DNA from: Neisseria subflava
GTDB lineage: Bacteria; Pseudomonadota; Gammaproteobacteria; Burkholderiales; Neisseriaceae
DNA: 64,000 nucleotides
Reading direction: 5' to 3'
Assembly: GCF_003044935.1 (NCBI RefSeq)
Contig: NZ_POXP01000001.1
Coordinates: 1,103,508 to 1,167,507 of the forward strand
A program made the translations under genes and the position numbers. This document shows positions 40,371-50,864 of this stretch, piece by piece. Below the pieces are notes generated by a model. It had not been told where the DNA came from. It was given only the letters and a program-made list of their open reading frames with translations, and did no database searches. Position 1 is the stretch's first letter; every line of letters begins with the position of its first letter.

Positions 40371-40568
40371 ATGAAATGGACAGATACCCAACGCATCGCC
40401 GAAGAACTCTACGACTTACACGGCGACAGCATCGACCCGAAAACCGTACGTTTCACCCAACTGCGTGATTTGATTATGGCTCTGCCTGAATTTGACGATG
40501 ATCCGGCGCGTTGCGGCGAGCGTATTCTCGAAGCCGTGCAACAAGCATGGATAGATGAAGCAGAATAA
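40371..40568 (+). CDS. iscX: Fe-S assembly protein IscX
   Basis: 65-residue acidic protein that binds IscS and iron and tunes cluster assembly. The full family layout is present: MKWTDTQRIAEELYDLHG, D-P-x-T-V-RFTQL, then LPEFDDDPARCGERILEAVQQAWIDEAE. A good GGAAC ribosome site precedes the ATG, and the frame upstream is excluded because it would begin in non-homologous sequence. Unlike in many proteobacteria it is not next to fdx; a hypothetical gene is between them. Confidence 0.95.
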   Translation: MKWTDTQRIAEELYDLHGDSIDPKTVRFTQLRDLIMALPEFDDDPARCGERILEAVQQAWIDEAE

Positions 40569-40593
40569 TCTTTCCTCCCTTCCCTATCAAACA

Positions 40594-40630
40594 AGACCTC
40601 AGGCAGTTTTTCAGACGACCTGAGGTCTTT
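40594..40630 (+). terminator. Terminator of iscX
   Basis: AGACCTCAGG and CCTGAGGTCT pair perfectly, followed by TTT. The loop and right arm contain TTCAGACGACCT, a DUS with one changed base (GGTCGTCTGAA on the other strand). Confidence 0.8.
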
Positions 40631-40715
40631 ATTAAATCTATTCATACAATTTCGGAAAATTTCGAAATTGACTCATACCAACCTCAAATTTATTATGCAG
40701 TCTGACAACAAATAA

Positions 40716-41621
<906 letters not shown>

Positions 41622-41710
41622 TAAAACAGACGGCCTCCCCATTCTGATTTACAATATCGAACATTCAGGCCATACCGGCCTGATTCAAAATTCCAACTAG
41701 GAGAGTTAAC

Positions 41711-43987
41711 ATGACAACATTGCATTTTTCAGGCTTCCCGCGCGTCGGTGCCTTCCGCGAATTGAAATTCGCACAAGAAAAATACTGGCGCAAAGAAATC
41801 AGCGAGCAAGAATTGCTGGCTGTTGCTAAAGACTTGCGCGAGAAAAACTGGAAACACCAAGCTGCTGCCAACGCCGATTACGTTGCCGTAGGCGATTTCA
41901 CTTTCTACGACCACATCCTCGACCTGCAAGTTGCCACCGGTGCCATCCCTGCCCGTTTCGGCTTCGACAGCCAAAACCTGTCTTTGGAACAATTCTTCCA
42001 ACTGGCGCGTGGTAACAAAGACCAATTCGCTATCGAAATGACCAAATGGTTCGACACCAACTACCACTACTTGGTGCCTGAATTCCACGCCGATACCGAA
42101 TTCAAAGCCAACGCCAAACACTACGTTCAACAACTGCAAGAAGCCCAAGCTTTGGGCCTGAAAGCCAAACCGACCATCGTCGGCCCATTGACTTTCCTGT
42201 GGGTAGGTAAAGAAAAAGGCGCTGTCGAATTCGACCGTCTGAGCCTGTTGCCTAAACTGTTGCCTGTTTACGTTGAAATCCTGACTGCCTTGGTTGAAGC
42301 CGGTGCCGAGTGGATTCAAATCGATGAGCCTGCTTTGGCTGTCGACCTGCCAAAAGAATGGGTAGAAGCATACAAAGACGTTTACACCACTTTGAGCAAA
42401 GTAAACGCCAAAATCCTGTTGAGCACTTACTTCGGTTCTGTTGCCGAACATGCTGCTTTACTGAAATCCCTGCCTGTTGACGGCCTGCACATCGACTTGG
42501 TACGCGCTCCTGAGCAATTGGACGCATTTGCCGACTACGACAAAGTTCTGTCTGCCGGCGTTATCGACGGCCGCAACATTTGGCGCGCCAACCTGAACAA
42601 AGTTTTGGAAACTGTTGAGCCTCTGCAAGCCAAACTGGGCGACCGTTTGTGGATCTCCAGCTCTTGCTCTCTGCTGCACACTCCATTTGACTTGTCAGTT
42701 GAAGAAAAACTGAAAGCCAACAAACCTGACCTGTACTCTTGGTTGGCATTTACCCTGCAAAAAACCCAAGAATTGCGCGTTCTGAAAGCCGCATTGAACG
42801 AAGGTCGCGATTCTGTTGCCGAAGAACTGGCTGCCAGCCAAGCTGCCGCCGACTCACGCGCCAACAGCAGCGAAATCCACCGTGCAGACGTTGCCAAACG
42901 CCTTGCCGACCTGCCTGCCAACGCAGACCAACGCAAATCTCCATTTGCCGACCGTATCAAAGCGCAACAAGCATGGTTGAACCTGCCTCTATTGCCGACT
43001 ACCAACATCGGTTCTTTCCCACAAACTACCGAAATCCGCCAAGCACGCGCAGCCTTCAAAAAAGGCGAACTGTCTGCCGCCGATTACGAAGCCGCGATGA
43101 AAAAAGAAATCGCCTTGGTGGTTGAAGAGCAAGAAAAACTGGACTTGGACGTACTGGTACACGGCGAAGCCGAGCGTAACGACATGGTTGAATACTTCGG
43201 CGAATTGTTGAGCGGTTTTGCATTCACCCAATACGGCTGGGTACAAAGCTACGGCTCACGCTGCGTTAAACCACCTATCATCTTCGGTGACGTAAGCCGT
43301 CCTGAAGCCATGACTGTCGCTTGGTCTACTTACGCACAAAGCCTGACCAAACGTCCGATGAAAGGTATGTTGACCGGCCCTGTCACCATTCTGCAATGGT
43401 CTTTCGTTCGCAACGATATTCCTCGCTCTACCGTGTGCAAACAAATCGCACTGGCCCTGAACGACGAAGTATTGGATCTGGAAAAAGCAGGCATCAAAGT
43501 CATCCAAATCGACGAACCTGCCATCCGCGAAGGTCTGCCTTTGAAACGTGCCGATTGGGATGCCTACCTGAACTGGGCCGGCGAATCGTTCCGCCTGTCC
43601 TCTACCGGTTGCGAAGACAGCACCCAAATCCACACTCATATGTGCTACTCTGAGTTCAACGACATCCTGCCTGCCATCGCCGCTATGGATGCTGACGTCA
43701 TCACCATCGAAACTTCACGTTCCGACATGGAGCTCTTGACTGCATTCGGCGAGTTCAAATACCCGAACGACATCGGCCCGGGCGTTTACGACATCCACAG
43801 CCCACGCGTACCGACTGAAGCTGAAGTTGAGCACCTGTTGCGCAAAGCCATCGAGGTTGTACCGGTTGAACGTCTGTGGGTAAACCCAGACTGCGGCCTG
43901 AAAACACGTGGCTGGAAAGAAACTCTGGAACAACTCCAAGTGATGATGAACGTAACCCACAAATTGCGTGCCGAACTGGCTAAATAA
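41711..43987 (+). CDS. metE: Cobalamin-independent methionine synthase
   Basis: Transfers the methyl group from methyl-tetrahydropteroyltriglutamate to homocysteine. 758 residues, two barrel domains. Zinc ligands in the C-terminal barrel are visible: HTHMCYSEF (His and Cys, near 640), Glu in VITIETSRS (near 664), and [11 protein letters not shown] (Cys, near 725). Good site AGGAGAG before the ATG. A short inverted repeat (CAGGCC...GGCCTG, 41666-41682) lies in the leader. Confidence 0.98.
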   Translation: MTTLHFSGFPRVGAFRELKFAQEKYWRKEISEQELLAVAKDLREKNWKHQAAANADYVAVGDFTFYDHILDLQVATGAIPARFGFDSQNLSLEQFFQLARGNKDQFAIEMTKWFDTNYHYLVPEFHADTEFKANAKHYVQQLQEAQALGLKAKPTIVGPLTFLWVGKEKGAVEFDRLSLLPKLLPVYVEILTALVEAGAEWIQIDEPALAVDLPKEWVEAYKDVYTTLSKVNAKILLSTYFGSVAEHAALLKSLPVDGLHIDLVRAPEQLDAFADYDKVLSAGVIDGRNIWRANLNKVLETVEPLQAKLGDRLWISSSCSLLHTPFDLSVEEKLKANKPDLYSWLAFTLQKTQELRVLKAALNEGRDSVAEELAASQAAADSRANSSEIHRADVAKRLADLPANADQRKSPFADRIKAQQAWLNLPLLPTTNIGSFPQTTEIRQARAAFKKGELSAADYEAAMKKEIALVVEEQEKLDLDVLVHGEAERNDMVEYFGELLSGFAFTQYGWVQSYGSRCVKPPIIFGDVSRPEAMTVAWSTYAQSLTKRPMKGMLTGPVTILQWSFVRNDIPRSTVCKQIALALNDEVLDLEKAGIKVIQIDEPAIREGLPLKRADWDAYLNWAGESFRLSSTGCEDSTQIHTHMCYSEFNDILPAIAAMDADVITIETSRSDMELLTAFGEFKYPNDIGPGVYDIHSPRVPTEAEVEHLLRKAIEVVPVERLWVNPDCGLKTRGWKETLEQLQVMMNVTHKLRAELAK

Positions 43988-44000
43988 TGTGAGTTAGATG

Positions 44001-44037
44001 AAAAGGCCGTCTGAAAATTTTCAGACGGCCTTTTTTT
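44001..44037. terminator. Terminator of metE
   Basis: AAAAGGCCGTCTGAAAATTTTCAGACGGCCTTTTTTT region: near-perfect DUS palindrome with a long T run on the metE side. Confidence 0.9.
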
Positions 44038-44079
44038 ATTTATCAATATTTAAAACATAAAGATTACGACTTCAACAAC

Positions 44080-46701
44080 TTACAAAATCCCTGTCGTTGT
44101 ATGATGTTCTTCCACTCCTGATGTATACACGTTCTGAGTATGGTGATACACAGTCTCTTTAGTCGTTTCAACAATATGGTTGGCTTCTGACAAAATATCG
44201 CTCAATGCCACTTTACTGTCGGTCGTATTCACTTTTTTCAGTGCTGCGCCGTTATGGCTATTGCCTTCAGAATACGTGTTGATGTCATTTTCAAAGCGCA
44301 GCCATGAATCATACAACTTGCCTTTAATGTCCGTCAGGATTTTGTTGTTGGCCACATTTAAAGATGCCTTACCCTTAGGGTTGGTACTGTGTACGTCTAT
44401 CAAAGCATCATTCAAATTACCGCCAAGTTTCAATGTATTATTGGTGATGTTGTACTCTTTAGCATTGCTCTTTAAATAAGCAAATTCGACATAGCCGGCA
44501 GATTCTTCACGCACGGAAATTTTGTTGTTGTGAATCGTTACCGCCCCATGCATAGCGACATTACCATGGTGTTCTTCCACATAAACCGGTACTGCGCCTT
44601 TCATGATCTTGCCGATATCGGCGTCATTGCCGCTGATGGTAATGGTACCGCTGCCCATGCCGTTTTTAGATAAAACGCGGTCATAGGTATCGTTGATGAC
44701 GGCAATCAGATATTTGGTGGATTCGCCGCTGATCTTGTTGTTTGCCATATTGAGCGTGTAATCCATTTTGCTTTCATGGTTACGGAACTCAATCGCGTAG
44801 GTCTGAATATTGTTTTGATAAACCGTCAGATTTTTAATGACATTATCGCTGATATCAAAATAGCCTTTGTCAGCCGAGTGCAAATCTCTGTATTGGGTAT
44901 TGGTTTGCACCTGAATACCTGAATACATGTGGTAGTACTTGCCCAAGTCATCATCAACATTCAAACGGAAGCTCGGATCTTGAATAATGGTATTGCCGGT
45001 AATTTTGACTTTATCCATAGAAAACTGGCGGTTGTAGGCAACAATACCATATAGCCGGTCACCCGTTAACACATTGTTTTCAATGACAATGCCTGTACCA
45101 TCGTGCACATCCAAACCCTTGCGGTAGTTATGGTCGGTCGTGTTTTTACGGTATGTGATGCCGTAATTGTAGCTACCGGCAGCCACGGCCATACCGTACC
45201 CTGTCCCGCCATCCGCTTCGTGGCCGTTCCAATCCAAACGGTTGCCCTCGCCGATAAAGTTTTGTTGGAAACCGATCAGCGCACCGGCAACGCGGTTGTG
45301 GTGTAGATACGAATCAACAATACGGTTGTTTTCACCCAAAGGCAGCGCTTCGTATTTTTCATCAATTTCGCCGCTTTGTACGCGCGCTTTAAAGGTCAGT
45401 TTTTGACCTTTTTCCGTTTCCAAAGAAGCGGTTGACGTAAACATCACACCAGCACGATTGGCACCGGAAACCTCTACTTTGCTGATTAAAGTATTGTCCG
45501 CATCGTTCACTAAAATGCCGTTTACCTTGCCAAAATAGCTTAAGCCTTTGCGGTAAAAATCAGGGTTGGTATATTGAACCGACAAGTCGGCAATGGTTTT
45601 ATTGTTTTGCCCATCAATCAAGATACCGGCAAATTGGCGAATGTCATCATGGTTGGTGTCCGGATTGAACACACCCGTCTGCGCCTTATCAAACGTTACC
45701 TTGGTTTTGCCCATCCCCGAACCAAACAAGCCACGCGCGCCGGAGACGGTTTTATCCATCACAATCTGATTGGAAATATAGTAAGTACCATCCAAGAAAA
45801 CCATGGCTTTTTCTTTGTGCGCCGCCTCTAAAGCTGCTTTAAATGCCTGAAGGCTGTCTTTCTTACCCTGTGCATCGGCACCAAAATCATTCACGCGGAT
45901 GTAATTACCGTACTCTTTGGATTCATACACGCGGTATTTTCCAGATAGACTTACCCTGCCTTCGGCATGATCGTCAATTTTGTTTGCTTTACCCGAACTG
46001 AGGTGTCCGTCGTGACTATTGATTGCTTTTTTGCCGGAAGAAACGCCCGCTATTTTGTCATGGCCGTCTGAATCCTTCAGATTCTTTTTATGCGCAATTT
46101 CAACTGTTTCTTTTCCTTCGGCAATTCTGTCTTCTGCCTCTTTCTCTTTGCGGGCGGCTTCTTGTTTGGCTTTACGCTCTTCAATCGCTTTTTCGACTGC
46201 CGCTTTATGCGCTTCTTTTGCGCGCTCAACCGCCTTTGCTTTAGCTGCGGCGGCTTCGGCTATTTTTTTTGCTTTAGCCTCTTCGTAAATTTTTTGCCTT
46301 TCAGCCAGGACTTTTTCCATCGATTTATTGACTGGTTTGGCTGCCGTTGCTTTATCGGTAGCGGCAGGTTTATTTGTTACTTTAGGCGCAATGGTGTTTT
46401 TACTGGAAACGCTGCTTACAGAAGCAACGCTGGCTCGTGCGACATGCATTTTTGTCACAAGACCGTCTGAAGATGATGAAGTGCTGTCCAATCTTTCTGC
46501 CTCAGCTACATGAACCGCCTCTCTCGTTACAGTATTTTTACCGCTTAATTGCTTGGGTTCTGGAAAAACCGACGGACTATCCCCCCAATTTTGAGTGTGT
46601 ATCCATTCTTTTAGCGGAGAAGATGATTTGGAAGTGGTTTCAGGAGTTGAGGAGCCGTGACGGATATGGGTACGGCCAAGAGGAGCAAGTTTATGTGACA
46701 T
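44080..46701 (-). CDS. Large right-handed beta-helix protein with Ala/Lys/Glu coiled coil
   Basis: 873 residues from MSHKLAPLGRTHIRHG (AAGGAA 11 bases upstream); a longer frame exists but enters the structured leader. Residues 1-100 are Ser/Thr-rich and disordered. About 110-215 is a highly charged Ala/Lys/Glu helix (KAKKIAEAAAAKAKAVERAKE). From about 270 a Pectate_lyase_3-type start (VNDFGADAQGKKDS...MVFLDGTYYISNQIVM) leads into beta-helix coils rich in Asn/Gly/Ile (NNTIADL, GNTIIQD, NNKISG, NNTLKLGG). The catalytic residues of pectate lyases or epimerases cannot be assigned. No signal peptide is visible, although such proteins usually act outside the cell. It lies alone between metE and ilvE and could be a polysaccharide lyase, epimerase or adhesin-like surface protein. 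Confidence 0.8.
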   Translation of the reverse strand: MSHKLAPLGRTHIRHGSSTPETTSKSSSPLKEWIHTQNWGDSPSVFPEPKQLSGKNTVTREAVHVAEAERLDSTSSSSDGLVTKMHVARASVASVSSVSSKNTIAPKVTNKPAATDKATAAKPVNKSMEKVLAERQKIYEEAKAKKIAEAAAAKAKAVERAKEAHKAAVEKAIEERKAKQEAARKEKEAEDRIAEGKETVEIAHKKNLKDSDGHDKIAGVSSGKKAINSHDGHLSSGKANKIDDHAEGRVSLSGKYRVYESKEYGNYIRVNDFGADAQGKKDSLQAFKAALEAAHKEKAMVFLDGTYYISNQIVMDKTVSGARGLFGSGMGKTKVTFDKAQTGVFNPDTNHDDIRQFAGILIDGQNNKTIADLSVQYTNPDFYRKGLSYFGKVNGILVNDADNTLISKVEVSGANRAGVMFTSTASLETEKGQKLTFKARVQSGEIDEKYEALPLGENNRIVDSYLHHNRVAGALIGFQQNFIGEGNRLDWNGHEADGGTGYGMAVAAGSYNYGITYRKNTTDHNYRKGLDVHDGTGIVIENNVLTGDRLYGIVAYNRQFSMDKVKITGNTIIQDPSFRLNVDDDLGKYYHMYSGIQVQTNTQYRDLHSADKGYFDISDNVIKNLTVYQNNIQTYAIEFRNHESKMDYTLNMANNKISGESTKYLIAVINDTYDRVLSKNGMGSGTITISGNDADIGKIMKGAVPVYVEEHHGNVAMHGAVTIHNNKISVREESAGYVEFAYLKSNAKEYNITNNTLKLGGNLNDALIDVHSTNPKGKASLNVANNKILTDIKGKLYDSWLRFENDINTYSEGNSHNGAALKKVNTTDSKVALSDILSEANHIVETTKETVYHHTQNVYTSGVEEHHTTTGIL

Positions 46702-46789
46702 AATCAGCGTATTTCCTTGTATCAAATATCGTTCTTTCCCACCGCACAAGCGTGCAACAAAAAAGTTCGATTGAATAAAGAGGTAAGAC

Positions 46790-46946
46790 GGATTCTGTCG
46801 TAACAGCAATTGCCTGTATAAAGGCCAAACTGAAGCTGGCCACTTTGAGAAACTCGGCAGCGTTTCCCCTTCTGCCGGTTTTCTAATTGGAAACGGTAAT
46901 GGTGTTTAGACAGAACCCTTGGATGACTTTTATAGGCAATCTGTCC
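46790..46946 (-). ncRNA. Structured leader-like element of unknown family
   Basis: About 157 bases with nested pairing: a long stem of 46803-46822 with 46929-46944 (ACAG, ATTGCC and TATAAA blocks pair, with two bulges), and inside it three hairpins (GGCCA...TGGCC at 46823, CGGCAG...CTGCCG at 46855, CCG...CGG at 46875). GGATTCTGTC (46790) can also pair with GACAGAACCC (46909), crossing the long stem. On the minus strand it begins about 250 bases before the beta-helix start. Could instead encode a 77-residue frame; I think RNA is likelier. Confidence 0.4.
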
Positions 46947-47352
46947 GCGCACCATGTATCCGGTTATTTTTGACGGAAATGTATCAGAGTCCCTTTTTAA
47001 TTGATTAGTTCATCCAAAGTTAAGTTATTTTTGATTTTTATAGCAAAATAAAAATGGTTTTATCTTGCATCTTTTTCCTTTTTGACTTGACAGAGTGAAT
47101 CCCGCGAAGCCAAAAAGGAGGGAAATTCTAACACGATATGTTTTTAGCATTCCCTATTTAACTAAATTTACAAAATATACAGAATAAATATCTATAACTG
47201 TTTTTAACTTCATCGAAAAATCAATAAAATTCGATATTTCCAATATGTATTTTTACAACATGACTATTCATTATATACCGATTATCTTAAAATACTACCG
47301 TTTATTTGCAAAATTTAGTATTTTATTATTGCTTTCACCATCTAAAAACCAA
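46947..47352. other. AT-rich non-coding stretch
   Basis: About 400 bases with no plausible gene. An imperfect inverted repeat (TCCTTTTTGAC near 47085 and GCCAAAAAGGA near 47116) is the only structure I see. A promoter for the beta-helix transcript should lie here; candidate hexamers are too weak to name. Confidence 0.45.
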
Positions 47353-47398
47353 TAAAAAAAGGCCGTCTGAAAAAATATTTCAGACGGCCTTTTTTTTT
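47353..47398. terminator. Terminator of ilvE
   Basis: AAAAAAAGGCCGTCTGAAA and TTTCAGACGGCCTTTTTTTTT around a short AT loop, 17 bases past the ilvE stop. Confidence 0.88.
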
Positions 47399-47414
47399 AT
47401 TAAATGCGTTCTAT

Positions 47415-48413
47415 TCAACAAACTTCGACCAACCAGCCGTGTTTGTCTTCTGTCAAACCGTATTGAATGTCGGTAATCGCCTTACGGATTGCGTAACCGC
47501 GCTCTTGGCTTTTCACTTCGATTTCTTTGCCGTCAATCACGAAAGAAGTTACCGGAGAAATGACCGCAGCCGTACCGGTCAGAATCGCTTCCGCACCATT
47601 CTCAATCGCAGTTTTCAGCTCGTCGACAGTAAAGTTGCGCTCGGTAACAGTGTAGCCCAAATCTTTGGCAACAGTCAGCACGGAATCACGGGTAACGCCG
47701 TGCAGGAATTCGTCTGTCAACGGTTTGGTAATGATTTCATCGCCGTTAATCAGGATAAAGTTAGACGCGCCGGTTTCCTGAACGTCGCCATTCGGGCAGA
47801 ACAATACTTGGTTTGCACCATGCTCTGCTTTGGCTTTCAATACCCAAGGCATGGCGGAAGCGTAGTTGCCGCCGCATTTCACACGACCCATATGTGGGGC
47901 GCAACGGATATGTTCGGTTTCCACCAAGATTTTAACGGGCGAACCGGCTTTGAAATAGTCGCCGACAGGAGAAGCCAGAATGTACAGCAAGGCTGTTTCG
48001 GAAGGAGAACCGGCTTTGCCGATCACAGGGTCGGTACCGATCAAAGTCGGACGCAGGTACAAAGCGGCAGGCGCATCAGGGATTTCCTCGGCGGAACGTT
48101 TGACCAATTCGATCAAAGCATTCAAATAAGCCTCTGTCTCAGGACACGGTAGGTGCAGAATATCTGCGCTTTGCTGCATACGCGCGATGTTAGCAGTCGG
48201 GCGGAACATCACGATTTTGCCGTTTGCCTGACGGAATGCCTTCAAACCTTCAAAACATTCGCTGCCATAATGCAAAGCATGTGCGCCGGGGGCGAGTGTC
48301 AGGTCTTTGGAAGATTGCCATTCTACCGGTTGCCATTTACCTTCACGATAAGCGATAACGGGCATTTCAGCGTGGAAAACGCTGCCGAATACGGCTGGGA
48401 CTGGTCTGCTCAT
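47415..48413 (-). CDS. ilvE: Branched-chain amino acid aminotransferase
   Basis: PLP enzyme for the last step of leucine, isoleucine and valine synthesis. 332 residues of fold type IV. HYGSECFEGLKAF (near 48) and the PLP lysine in RVKCGGNYASAMPW (near 158), then VQETGASNFILING (near 193). Start MSRPVPAVFG has an AAAGG site; the upstream in-frame extension of 106 codons overlaps the region shared with divergent lapA and is not used. Its symbol follows neisserial naming of this single-copy type. Confidence 0.95.
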   Translation of the reverse strand: MSRPVPAVFGSVFHAEMPVIAYREGKWQPVEWQSSKDLTLAPGAHALHYGSECFEGLKAFRQANGKIVMFRPTANIARMQQSADILHLPCPETEAYLNALIELVKRSAEEIPDAPAALYLRPTLIGTDPVIGKAGSPSETALLYILASPVGDYFKAGSPVKILVETEHIRCAPHMGRVKCGGNYASAMPWVLKAKAEHGANQVLFCPNGDVQETGASNFILINGDEIITKPLTDEFLHGVTRDSVLTVAKDLGYTVTERNFTVDELKTAIENGAEAILTGTAAVISPVTSFVIDGKEIEVKSQERGYAIRKAITDIQYGLTEDKHGWLVEVC

Positions 48414-48626
48414 GATGATTGCCTTTCTTATTCTGATTTGTAAGATAATAACTAAAGACTGAACAATACGCCTTTCAATATGGGTTTGACAAGTACCCGT
48501 CAGCATAAAGACACCATCTCCCCTGCCGTCTGAAACATGCCGTTCTATCCGAAATCCGGCAAATCGTTTAAACTGATACCATTTTTCAGACGGCCTGCCC
48601 CAACCGCAGCCAACCCGGAGTAACCC

Positions 48627-48950
48627 ATGAAACTCATCTATACCATCATCAAAATCCTGATTCTTCTTGTTTTCCTCCTGCTGGCCATTACCAATACCCA
48701 CACCGTATCCTTCTTCTACCTGCCCGGCCAAAACATCAATCTGCCGCTAATTGTCGTGCTTTTCGGTGCATTTATTATCGGTATCGTGTTCGGTATGTTT
48801 GCCCTCTTCGGCCGTCTGCTGTCCCTGCGCAGCGAAAACAACCGCCTGCGCGCCGAAGTAAAAAAACACGCCCACCTTTCCGAAAAAGACCTGACCCCAG
48901 TCAAAACCGAAACACCGGCAACGACTTCCGAAGCCACTCCCAAAGCGTAA
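48627..48950 (+). CDS. lapA: LapA-family membrane protein (DUF1049)
   Basis: 107 residues with two membrane helices (about 4-22 and 40-62) and a C-terminal cytoplasmic coiled coil (LLSLRSENNRLRAEVKKH). LapA helps LapB set the level of LpxC and thus LPS synthesis in E. coli. 25 bases upstream of lapB on the same strand, the standard pair. The tail after residue 90 is Thr/Pro/Glu-rich. Confidence 0.9.
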   Translation: MKLIYTIIKILILLVFLLLAITNTHTVSFFYLPGQNINLPLIVVLFGAFIIGIVFGMFALFGRLLSLRSENNRLRAEVKKHAHLSEKDLTPVKTETPATTSEATPKA

Positions 48951-48975
48951 CGCCACCAATCAATAAAGGAATACC

Positions 48976-50145
48976 ATGGACAACGAATTGTGGGTCATCT
49001 TACTGCCCATCGTCCTCCTCCCCGTTTTCTTCGCTATGGGCTGGTTTGCCGCGCGCGTCGATATGAAGACCGTCCTGAAACAGGCCAAAAGCATACCGGC
49101 CGGCTTTTACAAAAGCCTTGACGCCCTCGTTGACCGCAACAGCGGCCGCGCCGCGCGCGAATTGGCGGAAGTCATCGACCAGCAGCCGCAGTCATACGAT
49201 TTGAACCTGACCTTAGGCAAGCTCTACCGCCAACGCGGCGAAAACGACAAAGCCATCAATATGCACCGCGCCCTGCTCGATTCGCCCGACACCGTCAACG
49301 AAAAACGCGCGCGCGTGCTTTTTGAATTGGCGCAAAACTACCAAAGCGCAGGCTTGGTGGACCGTGCCGAACAAATCTTCCTCGGTTTGCAGGAAGGCGA
49401 TATGGCACGCGAAGCCCGCCAACACCTTTTGAGCATCTACCAGCAAGACCGCGACTGGGAAAAAGCCATCGAAATGGCGCAGCTCTTGAGCCATGACGAA
49501 CAGACCTACCAGTTTGAAATCGCCCAGTTCTATTGCGAAATCGCCCAAGCCGCGCTGTTCAAATCCAACTTCGACGCCGCCCGCTACAATATCGGCAAAG
49601 CACTCGAAGCCAACAAAAAATGTACGCGCGCCAACATCATCCTTGGCGACATCGAATACCGTCAGGGCAATTTCCCTGCCGCAGTAGAAGCGTATTCCGC
49701 CATCGAGCAGCAAAACCATGCCTATTTGAGCATGGTCGGCGAGAAACTCTATGAAGCCTATGCCGCACAAGGCAAACAGGAAGAAGGCCTCAACCGCCTC
49801 ATCGGCTATATGCAAACCTTTCCCGATCTTGACCTGATCAACGTCATCTACGAAAAGGCCCTGCTGCTCAAAGGCGAAACCGAAGCGGCGCAAATCGCTG
49901 TCGAACTCGTCCGCCAAAAACCCGACCTCAACGGCGTGTACCGCCTGCTTGGATTGAAACTCAGCAGTATGAATCCGGAGTGGAAAGCCGATACCGATAT
50001 GATTCGTTCCATTATCGGCCGCCAGCTGCAAAAAAGCGTTATGTACCGCTGCCGCAACTGCCACTTCAAATCCCAAGTCTTCTTCTGGCACTGCCCAGCC
50101 TGCAACAAATGGCAAACCTTTACGCCGAATAAAATCGAGATTTGA
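48976..50145 (+). CDS. lapB: LPS assembly protein LapB (YciM)
   Basis: Inner-membrane adapter that presents LpxC to FtsH and coordinates LPS assembly. 389 residues: one N-terminal membrane helix (about 5-23), nine or so TPR units (about 35-340, with LGKLYRQRGENDKAI and LGDIEYRQGNFPAAVEAY), and a C-terminal rubredoxin-type zinc knuckle with CRNCHFKSQVFFWHCPACNKW. The arrangement matches the E. coli protein throughout. Confidence 0.95.
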   Translation: MDNELWVILLPIVLLPVFFAMGWFAARVDMKTVLKQAKSIPAGFYKSLDALVDRNSGRAARELAEVIDQQPQSYDLNLTLGKLYRQRGENDKAINMHRALLDSPDTVNEKRARVLFELAQNYQSAGLVDRAEQIFLGLQEGDMAREARQHLLSIYQQDRDWEKAIEMAQLLSHDEQTYQFEIAQFYCEIAQAALFKSNFDAARYNIGKALEANKKCTRANIILGDIEYRQGNFPAAVEAYSAIEQQNHAYLSMVGEKLYEAYAAQGKQEEGLNRLIGYMQTFPDLDLINVIYEKALLLKGETEAAQIAVELVRQKPDLNGVYRLLGLKLSSMNPEWKADTDMIRSIIGRQLQKSVMYRCRNCHFKSQVFFWHCPACNKWQTFTPNKIEI

Positions 50146-50161
50146 TAAAGCGTTAAGCATT

Positions 50162-50200
50162 AAAAAAAGGCCGTCTGAAATCTTTTCAGACGGCCTTTTT
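50162..50200 (+). terminator. Terminator of lapAB
   Basis: AAAAAAAGGCCGTCTGAAA and TTTTCAGACGGCCTTTTT, 17 bases past the lapB stop. Confidence 0.88.
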
Positions 50201-50271
50201 ATTACAAAGCAAAGAAAGGAAGCAAGAATCGTTCCAACAAGAAAAAAATAAAGTTGAATCATACTTAATTA

Positions 50272-50300
50272 TTCGGAAAAAATATGAGAAAGAGTATAAT
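50272..50300 (+). promoter_or_regulatory. Likely promoter of the acetyltransferase gene
   Basis: TTCGGA (50272-50277), 17 bases, then perfect TATAAT (50295-50300). Transcription would begin near 50307, giving a leader of about 25 bases with the AGGAG site. Confidence 0.6.
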
Positions 50301-50332
50301 AGTTGGATATAAGAGAAGTTTTAGGAGCAAAT

Positions 50333-50788
50333 ATGAAAATTCACTTTGAAAAAGGACTTCAGTTAGAAAATGCCCAACTCATTTGTCAGTGGTCTAATGC
50401 TTTGGGAGAAAGTTTTCAGAAGCAATGGATGGGGCCAAAGATTTCTTATCCCTTGATTGCCCAATCCTTGCAAAAGATGGAAGGGATTTTTTCCATTTTT
50501 GTTGGAGAAGAGTTTGTAGGCATCATCCAGAAAATCAAACTAGAAGATAAAAATCTTCATATTGGAAGATTTCTCATAGCTCCACAGAAGCAGGGAAAAG
50601 GATTAGGTAGAAAAGCTTTTCAATACTTTCTTCAAGAAATGTTTGAAAATGAAGAAATAGAAAGTATTTCCCTAACGGTTTTTGAGTCAAATCAAATAGC
50701 TAGAGACCTCTACCAAAAAGAGGGATTTGAAATTGTTCAAACCATTGAAGTTCCAGAACGTAAATACATAATGAGAAAATCTAGGTAA
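50333..50788 (+). CDS. GNAT acetyltransferase, probably horizontally acquired
   Basis: 151 residues from the second ATG (MKIHFEKGLQL), which has a perfect AGGAG site. GNAT features: the central strand and acetyl-CoA loop FLIAPQKQGKGLGRKAFQYF (Q/R-x-x-G-x-G/A, about 84-103) and the C-terminal NQIARDLYQKEGFEIVQ. Base use is unlike its neighbours: strongly AT-rich, AAA/GAA/TTT/ATT codons dominate, and no DUS lies inside. It resembles Firmicutes acetyltransferases in style. Substrate unknown (antibiotic, amino acid or protein N-terminus are all possible). Confidence 0.82.
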   Translation: MKIHFEKGLQLENAQLICQWSNALGESFQKQWMGPKISYPLIAQSLQKMEGIFSIFVGEEFVGIIQKIKLEDKNLHIGRFLIAPQKQGKGLGRKAFQYFLQEMFENEEIESISLTVFESNQIARDLYQKEGFEIVQTIEVPERKYIMRKSR

Positions 50789-50864
50789 GAACTAAATTAC
50801 ACTAGAAATTGTCCCCTTTATCAAAGTGGCTCAAAATATAGTCTTACACACCAACAATATCTAC

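Noticed and set aside
46790..46946. RNase P RNA (rnpB)
   Set aside because: The 3' end resembles it, but the segment is less than half the needed length and the invariant GAGGAAAGTCC region is missing.
46722..46955. 77-residue minus-strand frame in the leader of the beta-helix gene
   Set aside because: It coincides with the structured segment and has odd composition; I treat the region as RNA-like, but this is not proven.
48414..48731. N-terminal extension of ilvE by 106 codons
   Set aside because: The extension overlaps lapA antisense and a DUS, and the family starts at MSRPVPAV with its own ribosome site.
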